This document shows, piece after piece, positions 36,898 to 48,221 of a DNA stretch of 64,000 nucleotides (the stretch's first letter is position 1; each line of letters opens with the position of its first letter). The DNA comes from Meloidogyne chitwoodi (Eukaryota; Nematoda; Chromadorea; Rhabditida; Meloidogynidae): positions 434,001 to 498,000 of the forward strand of contig JACZZP010000003.1 of assembly GCA_015183035.1 (NCBI GenBank), read 5' to 3'. The notes under the pieces were generated by a model, which was given only the letters and a program-made list of their open reading frames with translations, did no database searches and was not told where the DNA came from. Position numbers and translations under genes: made by a program.

Positions 36898-36966
36898 AAT
36901 CCAACTTGCAGCTTTTTTAAAAGCTGCAAGTTTTCCAAGCGTTTTAAAAAAGCTGCAGGTTGGATT
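36898..36966. repeat. hairpin, AATCCAACTTGCAGCTTTTT arms
   Basis: AATCCAACTTGCAGCTTTTT and its reverse complement AAAAAGCTGCAGGTTGGATT flank a short GC-bearing loop, with an inner AAGCTGCAAG copy. A related hairpin (ACTCCAACCAGTAGCTTTTA ... AAAAAGCTGTAAGTTGGAGT) lies at 37584-37654. Confidence 0.75.
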
Positions 36967-37583
36967 GCCCCATAAAATTGAGTAAAATAGCTTAAAATTA
37001 AAAAATTAAATTAAAACCTATAGAATGGAAATTTCTAAATTATTATTTGGGAGAATATTTTGTAGGGGCGTGAGGGAAAAATTTAAAAAAAAAATTAATT
37101 TAAATTTTAGTTTTTTTACATTTTATGCCTATTTTAATTACCTGACCAAGCCTATCTCAAATTTCTTTCCTCTATTGTTATTCTGAGTTTAATAAAAATA
37201 AAAATATATTAAAAACTGCTAAAATGAGCAAAACAAAGTTAAAAACAAAAAATAATGTCCTCAAAAACCTTGTCTTAATTTAATGCATTTTCTTCTTTTT
37301 CTGATCGATTATTTTGTCTTTAGAGATTTAATACTTTAATCAGTGTATTTAAAGAGTACTTTGCAATAGCTTAAGCTAAAAAAATATTTTTATTCCCTGT
37401 CTTTTCACTTTTAAATATTTCCATTAGGCTAATAACTCTTTTTCTTAAACTAATCTTTTGAAAAAAATATTTTTTTTTAATCCAAAAATATTTTTGGACA
37501 TATCACAAGTTTAAAAAATAATAAAAATAAATTTAAGAAATAAAAAAATAAATTTATCAGTCATATTACTAAAAAACGCGTGG

Positions 37584-37654
37584 TACTCCAACCAGTAGCT
37601 TTTAAACGTTAAATAAAGTTTATTAATGTTTTTAAAAAGCTGTAAGTTGGAGTG
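37584..37654. repeat. hairpin related to 36898-36966
   Basis: The arms are ACTCCAACCAGTAGCTTTTA and TTTTAAAAAGCTGTAAGTTG+GAGT, with the same CCAAC-N3-GCAGCTTTT pattern as the hairpin 0.7 kb upstream. It may form the start of a longer promoter-side element of the next gene. Confidence 0.6.
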
Positions 37655-37766
37655 ATGTTTTTATTTAAATTTTTGTTTTTTTAATATTTTTTAAAATTTA
37701 TTTAATTAATTATAAGCATATTAAATTTAAAAAATATTTTTTTAGATCTTTTTGTTAAAAAGAAAA

Positions 37767-39558
37767 ATGAACTTTTCAACAAATATTTTATTTTTTTTTA
37801 TTTTTGTTATTAATTTAATAAATTCTCAACAACTAAAATCAACAAAGCCTCAAAAAATTGAAGTTAAAGTTAGGGGATCAATAGGGGTCACAATTTTAGT
37901 AAAAAAAAATTTTTTTTAATTAAAAAAATTTTTTTTTTGGTAAAAAATGGACTTGTTAAACAACAAGGCCTTCTGGAAACAGAATTACCTCTTACTCTTT
38001 GGTGCCAAGCGGTGGGAATGCTTACTAGTGCAAATAAAAAATCTTCCCTAACAGTTTTGCCTGCTCAAGAAATTTGTATATTTTTAAAAATAAATAAAAT
38101 TAATTTTAAAAAAATAATTAAAAATAAAAATTAATTAAAAAATAGATTTTACACACAATGGGAAGAATCATGTTGCCAACTTTAGTGAAGCTAACAATAA
38201 TGGAACACTTGTTTTAAATGAAGTTAGTCTTTTCTTTCTGTTTTATTCCGGAAAAGTTCTGTTTTATTTTTCCGGAAAAGTTCTGTTTTATTTTTCCGGA
38301 AAAGTTCTGTTTTATTTTTCCGGAAAAGTTCTGTTTTATTTTTCCGGAAAAGTTCTGTTTTATTTTTCCGGAAAAGTTCTGTTTTATTTTTCCGGAAAAG
38401 TTCTGTTTTATTTTTCCGGAAAAGTTCTGTTTTATTTTTCCGGAAAAGTTCTGTTGTATTTTTCCGGAAAAGTTCTGTTTTATTTTTCCGGACAACTTTT
38501 TAAATCTATTCTTCTCTTACATACTATATCTAAACATCCCCCTTTTAAAAGGTTTACATTGAATATGCTGGTCAGTGGACCTGTCATGTTAAAACAAAGG
38601 AATATGGCTTAGCATATGGTACAATTAACGTAAATAGTATGTTTTTTAAAATAATTATTTCAATTTTATTTTTTATTATTTTAGTTCGTCCAGTTGTGTT
38701 AACAAACACTAGATTACGTATTTACGAAATTAAAAACCAAAAATTTCAATTTGAAGGAAGCGGGAAAACGTAAAAATAAAAAAATTATTTTAAATTTTAT
38801 TTTAAAATCATTTTTTAAAGTGTAATTCATGGAGAAGATGTTTATTTAACTTGCCCAGTATTTGGCAACCCAAAACCTCAAATTATTTGGTACAAAGGAA
38901 TACAAGAAATTACGGTAAAAAATTTAAATATTTTTTATAAAATTTTTTTTAAATTTTCAAAAATTTAAAAAATAATAGAATAATGAAAGAATTCAAATAG
39001 ACAATGAAGGCAATTTAATTATTAAAAACATTACTTATTTGGATCAAGCAATTTATACATGCAAAGCTATAAATTTAATTGTAGATAGGTCTTCAAGTGT
39101 TAATAAAAGAGTACAATCTAATGTTAGCATTGAAAGAAATTTACAAGTAAAAAGTTGGTTTTTTTAAGTTTAATTAAATTGGAACTGAACTGTCCAAATT
39201 AAAGTTTTAATTAATTAAATTTTTATTTAAAATAAAGTTTAGAAAGTTTATTTACTCTAGTGTCTTGTAAAATTGATTTTTAAGGGTCTCTTATTTATTC
39301 CAATAAAAAGGCACTCTCTAATAGACGGACACAAAACGGCCTTTTTCATTAAAATAAAAAATTTAATTTTTTTTTTAATTTTAAATTTAATTTTTTTATT
39401 TTAAATTAGGTGAATTCTCTTGGCTTTTACCTCTTGGAATAATTATTTTATTAGTTTTTCTTTTACTTTTTATCATTGTTTTGTGTGAAATGAAAAAAAG
39501 AAGAAATGAACAAAAACAATTAATTAGTAATGTTAATAGTGGAGCTGATGATGATTAA
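37767..39558 (+). CDS. single-pass membrane protein with immunoglobulin domains (basigin/neuroplastin- or ZIG-like)
   Basis: Probable cell-surface adhesion or chaperone-type receptor. A signal peptide (NILFFFIFVINLINS) is followed by a diverged Ig-like domain (LPLTLWCQAVG ... YAGQWTCHVKT) and an I-set domain (GEDVYLTCPVFGNPKPQIIW ... YLDQAIYTCKAIN) with both Cys and the Trp. A transmembrane helix follows (WLLPLGIIILLVFLLLFIIV) and a short tail KKRRNEQKQ...GADDD. Supported exons: 38145-38221 (approx.), 38552-38637, 38686-38770, 38820-38914, 38979-39146, 39411-39558. The 5' part (37767-37900 and 37937-38075) has no clean AG acceptor between them, so the first junction is unresolved. The basic juxtamembrane tail with acidic end recalls basigin, but the assignment is tentative. 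Confidence 0.65.
38238..38492. repeat. 24-bp tandem repeat with palindromic TTCCGGAA core
   Basis: About 11 almost identical units of TTTTCCGGAAAAGTTCTGTT+TTAT in an intron of the immunoglobulin gene. The 24-bp period is a multiple of three, so both strands carry long but meaningless 8-residue-repeat open frames. Confidence 0.95.
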
Positions 39559-40081
39559 AAAGTTATTTAAAAATTTTTATTTTTTTAAATTAAATTAATT
39601 TATATATTTTTTTATAAATAAAATTTAAATATAGGGAATATAAAAAACAAAATTATGTAGTATAATTTAACCAAAAATAGTGAGAAATTGTTATAAAATG
39701 ATTTTAAATTAAAAACATTAAATTTTAAAAGCATCATTTAGAAAAAAGAAAATAATATATTTAATTTATAAACAATAAAAAAATAAAATTTTGCGAAAAG
39801 ACTCGAACCCACAAGGAAAGATATCGTAGTCGGCAACGCTAGCCACTACACCAAACGACCTTACAACTTTACAAAGTTTAATTATTATAAGGCTAATTTA
39901 AAAATAAATAAATACTTTAAAATTAATAATTTATTCATAAATTAATTGCCCTTTACCTCCTTAAAAAATTAAATAAAAATTTTTTCCCAATTTTTATTCA
40001 GAAATAACATTTAAAATTCAAATTTTTTAATTAATTATTTTACACAATAATTCATTTTATTTTTTATTATTTTTAATTAAT
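39559..40081. other. convergent spacer with a tRNA-like sequence
   Basis: At 39794-39866 (minus strand) a sequence with A box TTGGTGTAGTGGCTAGCG and B box GGGTTCGAGTC is tRNA-like, but its acceptor stem does not pair. It and its flank (AAAGTTTAATTATTATAAGG) are repeated at 52690-52762, so this is a dispersed repeat rather than a lone tRNA. The rest is A/T-rich. Confidence 0.5.
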
Positions 40082-40492
40082 TCAAGTGCATAACCATCCC
40101 GCTCTAGTTTTTATACGCTTTCCACTGCAACAATGGGCATCCGCCTTTGATCCATCTTAAATTAAAAAATATAGATTTTAATTTTTTTAAATAAGTTTAT
40201 TTTTATTTAATAATCTCCTTTTTAATAAATTTTAAATTAAAAAAAATTAAAAAAAATCTTACGGTTCTTAGGTAAGCAACATTTTCCAACATCTCCCACC
40301 GTTGTGCAAGGTAGTTCACAACATGCAAATACACCATTGGGACTACGACAATCTATAATATTTAATTTTAAAAAATAAAATAATTAATTTACCTTGTCCG
40401 GGTGTTCTACAATTTCCTCCTCCTCGTCCTTTTGTTTCGTTAATTAAAGAAAAAATAATTGTAAAAAGCAAAAAAATAATTAAATTAGCCAT
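40082..40492 (-). CDS. small secreted cysteine-rich protein
   Basis: Three exons in phase (40393-40492, 40263-40352, 40082-40155) encode 87 aa. The first about 21 residues are a signal peptide (ANLIIFLLFTIIFSLINETKG, cut probable near here). The mature part of about 60 residues has ten Cys in the pattern C-C-CC-C-CC-CC-C and is rich in Gly, Lys and Arg, suggesting a compact disulfide-bonded fold. I do not recognise a family. It lies between monooxygenase copies A and B, next to the immunoglobulin gene and convergent with it. In a parasitic nematode such proteins are often gland or cuticle products, but nothing here shows that. Phase agreement across two introns and the clean Cys spacing make the gene likely real. 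Confidence 0.7.
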
Positions 40493-41765
40493 TTAAATGA
40501 TTAAATTTAATTTAATTATTCTAAAATATTTTCTTAATTTTTATATTAATTTTAAACAAATTTAAAAGTATTAAAAATAAAAAAATTGAAACCTCCCCAA
40601 TTTTAATAATAAATATAAATTTTATTTTGTTAAAAATATCAAAAAATATTAAAAAAATTAATTTAATTTTTTTCATTTATCCAAAAATTATTAAACTTGA
40701 TAAAATATTTTTTTTTTAAATTTTATAAAATAAAATATTTTAATTTAAAAATAATTAATTTAATAATTAAATATTTTTAATTAATTTTTTTACTAAAAAT
40801 AAAATTATATATAATTTTAACACTTTTCAATATCATTTATATAATAGGTAGAAAGGTCTTTATTTAATAAAAAAAATTAATTTTTAATTTTTTTGTCCTT
40901 AAATTTTATTTTATTTAAAAAAGTATTATTTATTTAGTTGATTTTATCTTTAATTATTTATTTGAAATATCCAACTTTAGAATATTTTAACATTTTAATT
41001 TTTAAGTTTTATTAGCTCAGCTTTTTTTTTAATTTTTTTAAATTATTTTAGTACCTAAATGTCAAGTGATTAAAAAAAAAATTTTTTTTTAATTTATTTG
41101 GTGTGAATTAATATTATTAAATTAAAATTTATTAATTGAAATAAATAATAAATTTTGGTAATTTCCAGATTAAATTTATATTTTTAACCAAAATACCGAT
41201 AAAAATCGTTAAATTAAAAAAATCAACTTTTATAGCGCCCAAGCTCCAATCCGAATGTTCTTTTGTCATTCGAAAGAGCATGTTGAGTTGAGTCGATTGA
41301 CACCAAAAATAGTCTTTGGTCTTAATTCCGTGTCGAGATATAAGCCTTTGAAAATCAAAAAAGTAAAGGGGGGAGTAAGCTCATTTTTGGGGTGAATAAA
41401 AAAGTTGAATCAAGTTTAATTGTTATTTAATTGTTAAAAGGTTAGTATAAAAATAATTAAACTTGAAAGTATTAAAGGAGAGAAGAAGTAAAGCTATTCT
41501 TTTAAAATCAAAGAAAGAGGGGAGGGAAAGACAAAAAATTTTTTAATTTTAATTTTAAATTTTTTTATTTACATTCTCTTTTTTTTTAATTTTTAAAATT
41601 CAATAAAAATATAAACGAGTAAATTAAAATTAAATCTGATCATTTAACTATCTCCTCTCATTTTTTAATAAATCAAAGAAAGAAAGAAGATCAAGAGATT
41701 TTTAATTTTTACTTTTCTCCCCTCTTTACCCTTCTCTCTCTTTCTCAATTAAAAAAAATTTTAAT
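40493..41765. other. AT-rich spacer upstream of copy B
   Basis: A/T-rich sequence with one GC-richer patch at 41230-41345 (GCGCCCAAGCTCCAATCCGA) of unknown origin. A first, degenerate copy of the conserved upstream block (CTGATCATTTAACTATC) lies at 41635-41655 before the main one. Confidence 0.4.
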
Positions 41766-41923
41766 TGACTAAATTAAAATTAAACCTGATCATTTAACTA
41801 TCCTCTCCTTTTTTATTTTTTTAATAAATGTTTATATATAAAAATTTATTTAAGGTGAAAACCACTCATTTTAATTAAAAAAAACCAAAAAAAAAAACCT
41901 TCAAAAAAAAAACTTTCATAAAA
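41766..41923 (+). promoter_or_regulatory. conserved upstream block of monooxygenase genes (copy B instance)
   Basis: Two blocks, CTGATCATTTAACTATCC and GGTGAAAACCACTCATTTTA, are repeated at the same distance before the ATG in copies C (47803-47939), D (53211-53369) and, weaker, E (58160-58301). This may be promoter plus 5' leader or simply part of the duplicated unit; copy A lacks an obvious match. Confidence 0.5.
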
Positions 41924-43126
41924 ATGAAAAGAAAAACAACAAAATTATTATTATTACCTATTAATATTGTTTGCCTTGTTTTAATTTTAATTTCATTTTT
42001 TGATAAAAATGAAGCTTTTAACGAAGAACAATTGATGGGGACAATACAAAATAATTTGATTTATGCTGTTTTTCCATCTGATAAATACCCTAAAACACGA
42101 TACAAATTTAACAAAAGTTATTTTTTTAAATAAAAATTAATCTTTCCAATCTGAAAGAATAAATTTATTTAAAAATCCTTAAATTTAAATATTTTTTTAT
42201 AGGGAAAGGATTTAGAGATAATAGAGCTCATAAAAAAGGCCTTGATGAATATTGGAGATATAATCAATTAATTAAAATTGCTGAAATGGACAAAACAACA
42301 GGAAAAGCTCGTGGAAGTACACAAGCTAATGATGTTATCAATTTGAAGAATTTGAATATTTAATGGAAAATAATTTATTTGATAAAATATATACTAAAAT
42401 TAAACGAATATTGAAAATATCTAAAGAAAAACATACTCAAATGAAAAAAATATTCAAAAATGCTGTAGAAGGACTTAAAAGTAAAGTAAAAGAATTTAAA
42501 CAAAAAAAATTTTTGAGCAATTTTAATGCTGAAAAAGTTAAAAATGATTTGAAAACATTTGATTCTGAAAATGATGTTTCTAAGTGTTTTAACCCTTCAA
42601 CCTCTGAAAGAGGAGAACCAAGTCATCATGAACAAACAGAAGAACCTCCTCATCATTGTACTAAACTAATACAATTAGTGATTGAATGTAAATTATTTAT
42701 TAAAGATTTACATTCTGTGGGAAATGAAGGTACTTTAATTGATATATTCTCTTTTATGAAGAAAGATGTTGAATTGAATTATTTAAATTTAATTTACGAA
42801 TTATCTGAAATTCAAAGTAAAAAAATGGATATAGCTATAAATGAAAGAATTTATCAAGAACATTTAGAAAATAAAAAAGGGCATAAACATGCAATTGTGG
42901 AAGGTGCTGGGCCTGTTGGTTTATATGCTGCTTATAAACTTTTTATGGGTAAAACATTAGATAAAATTATAAAAAAAATTTTTATAATTTTTTTATTTTT
43001 TAATTAATTATAATATTTTTGAAATGTGTTATTTCGGTTTTTTAATGTCGAAATTCGTTTTTTTTAATTTTTAATAATTTATTGGAAGAAACATAGTAGA
43101 AAAATGATAAACCAATAATATTATTT

Positions 43127-43204
43127 GTTGGTGTAGTTGGTAAGGCGTTCGCTTCTAAGTTTCTTCCAACGTAATATGGGAAAGGTTCGAATCCGTTAAG
43201 GGGA
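43127..43204 (+). repeat. intronic tRNA-like sequence, copy B
   Basis: A box GTTGGTGTAGTTGGTAAGGC and B box AAGGTTCGAATCCG in the same intron and orientation as in copies A, C, D and E. Confidence 0.7.
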
Positions 43205-44231
43205 AAATAACATTATTTTAATCAAAAATCAACTTTGATTTTTTTTTTAATTTCAGAAAAATTCCTCTTATCATTAAAAATTTTTTCAGATGGAATAAAT
43301 ATAACTCTAGTAGATGAAAGTTCTGAAGATTATATTAACAATAGTGTAGTCTATTTAGACCGAATTTGGATGTCAGAATTACGTTTCTTTTTGGGTACTG
43401 AATTTGATGAATTATTTTTTGATAATAAAAAAACTGGAGAAAAATCGTTAGGAAAATTATTTGATGAAGGCATTGGTTTAATGAATTTAAAAAACTTGGA
43501 AAATGCATTAAAAGAAAAATTAAAGGTATTATCAAAATATATAGATGAAGAACAAAACAGAGTTAACATAAATGAGATACATCCATCGGAAAAATCATTT
43601 TTGAAATTAATTTATGAAATAGCAGTTTTGGAAATTAAAACATACGATGGAACGCCATTAGCTGTTTTGGGTACTCCAGAAAAACAATTTAATCCAATTG
43701 CCCAAAATGAGTTTGAAAAGAACGTTAAAAATATTTTAAAAGATAATAATATAAATCCTAAAACGGCTAGTGATGAAAATATTAAAAAAGCTCGTTCTCT
43801 AATTTTTAAAAATCATCCTCAATTTAATAAAGTTGAAAATTTAAAAACAAAATATGGAGAAGGATTAATACCTTATACTCGTTATAGAGGAGATGTAGTT
43901 GAATATATTACAGCAGAACAACATGCCAAATTCCAAATTGAGGGAAAAGCTTTTGAATTAAAAAATTTAGAAAAAGAATTTAATTATTTAAAAAAAGTAA
44001 AATATATTGAAAGAGAAGCTAAAGAAAAAATTCCCTTTGATTTCTTTTTCTGTGCCGATGGTGTTAATGACAAAATAAGGAATAATTTGGGTAAATTTAT
44101 TTTTAATTAGAAAAAATAAAAAGTTAAAAATACAAAATGGAAATGTGACAAAATGTCCGACAAAGAGGCGGCGAAAGTTCGCCCAAGTGTCGAATACGAG
44201 TTAAGCATTTGCTGCTCCTTTAAATAAACCT

Positions 44232-44402
44232 TGATTACCGATCGGAAAATTCCTCCCCGATATGAATTATTTGAAAATTTTTTGTGCAAAATTGCTCTTT
44301 TAAGATACAAATCCTCACCAAATAAGTATTAAAATGATTAAAAATTATTTTAAATTTTCAAATAATTCATATCGGAGAGGAATTTTCTGATGAAGAGGAA
44401 TT
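44232..44402. mobile_element. foldback element in copy B intron 3
   Basis: The left arm ATCGGAAAATTCCTCCCCGA then TATGAATTATTTGAAAATTT pairs with AAATTTTCAAATAATTCATA then TCGGAGAGGAATTTTC. The GGAAAATTCCTCCC unit recurs at 49640-49725 in intron 2 of copy C. Confidence 0.75.
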
Positions 44403-46578
44403 TTCCGTTCACCATAAACCTTAGCCCCAACAAATATATTAAAACTTTTTTAGAAAAATCACAACAGTTGACAGAATCCAAAAACTACGGTGTAGTTATA
44501 TTTGATAAAAAACATTTGAATAAAAATGTTTTCGATGACGGGACTGCTTTCTTTATAGATCCAATAACTGAAATGGAAAAATATTTAAGAGATGAAAAAA
44601 TAGAAGAATTGATTCAAAGCTCTACTCCTTTTACTAACGAATTGAAAGGAAATTATGCCAAATTAACAGATCTTATTCTGAACGGAAAGAAGAAAGATAA
44701 AAAAGGTAAAATGATTGGAGATCAAGTTGTTGTAAGACTATTTGAGTCTAATCCAACATTACAGATTGAATCAATAACACCTGTTTTACTTGTAGACTTT
44801 ATTAAAGACGTTTATGCTGAGAAAAAACAAAAAGCTGATGGGTTTAGAGCAAAAGAGAAGGGAGAGTATAACAAATTAGTGAGTGGTAAATCAGGTGATT
44901 GGTATCAGTTAACATTAACAAAATTAAAAGATGAAAATGAAAAACAATTAAAAAAATATGATGATTTTCTTGAAGAATTACAAAAAAGATGGGCTAGAGC
45001 ATTATTTAATTATGCGTTTAATAAAACACATAAAGGAAAGATTGGAAGAGTAGAAATTAGAGAAAGAGAAGAAAATAGAGAAAAACAAGGAGAGGCATCA
45101 AGTAGTAGTAGTATAAAAGGAAAGGGAAAAATGACAGCAGAAATAACAAAAGAAATAACCGAAGAACCTGAACAGATTCTTTATTTTGATCGTTATAGTT
45201 TAAATACAACAACTTTTGATGTTGCAATTTATGGAATTAACAATCCTGTAAAACAACTTGATAATGGAGCAATTATAGCAGCTATTGGAGATGCAAATAC
45301 AAGTGCCCATTTTATGACTGCGAGTGGTATTAGTACAGGTTTATTTTTTTAAACTTAATTTTAATTTAAAATATTTTTCTAAACAATTCCCTTAATTAGC
45401 AAATATTTTTTTACATATTTTTTAGGACGTTTTGGTGTTGATGTTGTATCTGCTGCAATTAAAAATCCTAATCAAGAAGAAAATCTGGAAGAAATGTTAA
45501 GAGAAGAATTGGGAAAAGTTAGAAAGCGAGTACTTGAAAAGGCAGGAGAATATGTAAAAGTAAACAAAGAAATAAAAGCTGAGCTTGGACTTTGAAGAAG
45601 ATTTAGATTTTTTGAGTATTGGATTTGAGATTAAAAAAACATTGGTACTCTCCCGTTATGTCTAACTCTCCACTTGAGTCTCAAAATTTTGAAAATTTTA
45701 ACTCTCTTCAGGTTTATTCTTAAATAGAACTTCTTTTTTTAAGAAAAACAAGCATTGAGGACTTAATATAAGGAAATACAATATATTTATTTATGAGGCT
45801 CGAATGGGGAGAGAAGGGGTATAATGGAAATTACCAAAAACATTTTTTAATTTTTCCCAAAAAACATTAACCATTGTGTGTTCTCCCGTGTAAAAAAATT
45901 AAAAATTTTATTTTTTATCCCTTTCCATTTTTTTAAATTTATATTAAACAACAACAAAACCTTTTATTTAAACAAAATTTATTTATTAAATTACCACAAG
46001 GACTAAAAAACATTTTGTTTTAAAAATGTATTTTTTAAAGTTCACACATTTTATCTTTTGAATTGTATCATTTTTTATTTTGATTGGAGTTGAAGATAAA
46101 TATTTAAATGCATTCTTTTTTTATTTTAAATAATTGTTTTTCACTATTTTTAAGCTTAAATACTTGGTGATTTCTTTTTAGAAAAAAAATTGATTGGGTG
46201 GAATTAATATTATGAAATTAAAATTTTATTAATTAAAAATAGATTAATAGAATAATGTTGGTAATAATATTTTTGGAACATTTGTTATAAAATAGCTAAT
46301 AATATAATAAGAAATTTTTTTCATTTGAATTTAGAATTTTTTTCACAAAAGTAAAAAAAAATTTAAAAAATTCTTTCTTTTGAAAAATATTAACTTAGCA
46401 ATTTGACCTTTTCCCCTCTTTCTCATTAATAAAAAATAAAAATTATTATCTACGTCAATTAATATAATTTAAATTTGTCAACATTTGACTATTCTCTCCC
46501 CTCTTAAAAATTTTTTTTGAATCTAATTTTATTTATTTTCTATACTTTTCAAGGTGCCAAAAAAGTTTGGCTCTACTT

Positions 46579-47619
46579 CACTTTATGAGTCCAAACTATT
46601 TTGTTAATGAATTAGTCTAATTTAGTGGTTACAGGAATTGGTCCCGGTCACGTTTACGCGCCCGTTTTCAGTTTTTTGAATAAAATAGGGAATTCCGTCC
46701 TAGTTTCATCCCGTTTTTTGAAAAAACTGAAAACGGGACGCGTAAACGTGACCGGGACCAATTTCTGTAATCACTAATGTAGCGTGGTGAACTTGATCAC
46801 CACTTACTCCTAACTCTCCCATATGATCACCAATTCCCACCAGCCCACTTAAGCTATCAATTCATCCACTTATCTCCTTAGGCCATCTCTAACCATCCTT
46901 TCCCATCCGTTCCCAAGATACATTGCACTTCACCTTATTAATTCCCTTCCTGCAAACCATATGAAGGATCACCTTTCCCAGCAGTCCGCAACCGACTGAG
47001 AAAGCGTATACACTAATCAACCAAGTACATCCTTAGACTTTCACCCCTCACCTCCCATATATAATCCCAATCACATTCAAGCTAGAAGACCATCCCTTGA
47101 AAACCATTCCTTGAGGACCACTCTTAGAGAAGCATTCATTCCTTAAGAACCATTCTTTAAGACCCATTCTTTAGAGCCCATTCTGTGTCCCATTATGGTT
47201 ATTCTTAATTCCCTGATTCCTTGTCTTATTCGCCTCCACGTCCTGTCCGATGAGAACACCACCATGGCTAATGCCACGGTGAGATCCATGAAACACTCGT
47301 AGTCCCCAATCCCTTAAGACCCAACTAAGACTCGTTAATCCAACTTAACCAAGTAACAGTGAGGAGTTAGACAACACCTCCTCCAGATATACTCACTCCT
47401 ACTGGCGCTCCCAATCACTTAATTCCCCACACAATATAACGCCTCTGAAGACACCCGCTCGGTTACTAGACTCGTATAGGAGCTTTGAGTCTAATAGCCG
47501 GCAGGTCGTGTAACTCTAAATTAGACTAATTCATTAACAAAATCGTTTGGACTCATAAATTTTGATTGGACACATAAACTTTCATTGGACTCTTAATGTT
47601 CTATTGGACACATAAAGTG
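46579..47619. mobile_element. GC-richer transposon-like element with inverted ends and a nested palindrome
   Basis: The outer inverted ends are CACTTTATGAGTCCAAAC then TTTTGTTAATGAATTAGTCT at left and AGACTAATTCATTAACAAAA then a GTTTGGACTC / CACATAAAGTG series at right. The interior (46780-47510) is clearly richer in C and G than anything nearby and has no long open frame. A second palindrome, 46624-46776, is nested next to the left end. Confidence 0.75.
46624..46776. mobile_element. nested perfect-arm foldback
   Basis: Arms TAGTGGTTACAGGAATTGGT, then CCCGGTCACGTTTACGCG and CCCGTTTTCAGTTTTTTGAA, are mirrored by GAAAACGGGACGCGTAAACG ... CTGTAATCACTA. It sits directly inside the left inverted end of the larger element. 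Confidence 0.8.
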
Positions 47620-48221
47620 AAAAATTTATTTAAAGCAAAGAAAAAATTTACATTTTACACGTCTTCTTTCCCATAAATTAAACAAGAGAGAGTGAAGGCT
47701 TTCATATAAAAGCAAAGAAAAAGGGCAGAGAGAGTACAAATTTGTAAATTTTTTCTTTCCCTCTTACCTTTTTTTTAAAAAGATTAAAGAAAAATTAATT
47801 GACTAAATTAAAATTAAACCTGATCATTTAGCTATCCTCCCCTTTTTTATTTTTTTTTAATAAATGTCATATAAACGAATTTATTCAAGGTGAAAACCAC
47901 TCATTTTAATTAAAAAAAACTTAAAAAACTTTCATAAAAATGAAAAGAAAAACAACAAAATTATTATTATTACCTATTAATATTGCTTGCTTTATTTTAA
48001 TTTCATTTTTTGATAAAAATGAAGCTTTTAACGAAGAACAATTGATGGGGACAATACAAAATAATTTGATTTATGCTGCTTTTCCTGCTAGCGACCAATC
48101 ACGATATTATTTTGACAAAGGTTATTTTTTAATAAAAAATTATATTATTTAATAAAATTAGTTTTTTATTTTATGAAAATTATATATAGTTGTCTAAAAA
48201 ATTAAAAAAAATGAAAGTTTA

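Larger units (their letters stand above)
35626..37766. other. spacer between copy A and the immunoglobulin gene
   Basis: Contains a foldback at 35650-35817 (TTGACTCTTTTTATAAGACA / GTGTCCTTATAACAAGAGTC), GACAAAATGTCAGTAAG repeats at 36117-36182, and two short hairpins at 36898-36966 and 37584-37654. No credible gene was found. Confidence 0.5.
41924..45595 (+). pseudogene. secreted MICAL-like flavin monooxygenase, copy B (1-nt frameshift)
   Basis: Same five-exon plan as D: 41924-42116, 42203-42948, 43290-44090, 44454-45338, 45426-45595. Signal peptide KLLLLPINIVCLVLILISFF, FAD motif AIVEGAGPVGLYAAYKLF, a true DG motif (FFFCADGVNDKIRN), and GD motif AAIGDANTSAHFMTASG are all present. Exon 2 is 746 nt where the others are divisible by three: GTTAT-CAATTT at about 42338 lacks one T compared with GTTATTCAATTT in C and D. 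The upstream frame then ends at TAA 42361-42363 overlap, while an ATG at 42363 reopens the conserved frame. Either this is a recent pseudogene, an assembly error in a short T run, or translation restarts without the signal peptide. The downstream exons keep phase, so loss would be recent. Confidence 0.75.
45596..47939. other. spacer between copies B and C
   Basis: The 3' flank (TTTTTTAAAGTTCACACATT followed by a TTGAATTGTATCATTTTTTA block at 46034-46085) is repeated after copies C (52068), D (57750) and E (59918), marking the duplicated unit. The unit is interrupted here by the GC-richer element at 46579-47619. The C upstream block is at 47803-47939. Confidence 0.55.

Noticed and set aside
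38214..38562. Long open frames on both strands with an 8-residue repeat
   Set aside because: Produced by the 24-bp tandem repeat, whose period is a multiple of three; they lie in an intron.
39794..39866. Possible functional tRNA gene
   Set aside because: Both internal boxes are present, but the T-stem has mismatches, the acceptor ends do not pair, and it is repeated with flanks at 52690-52762, as expected for a repeat.
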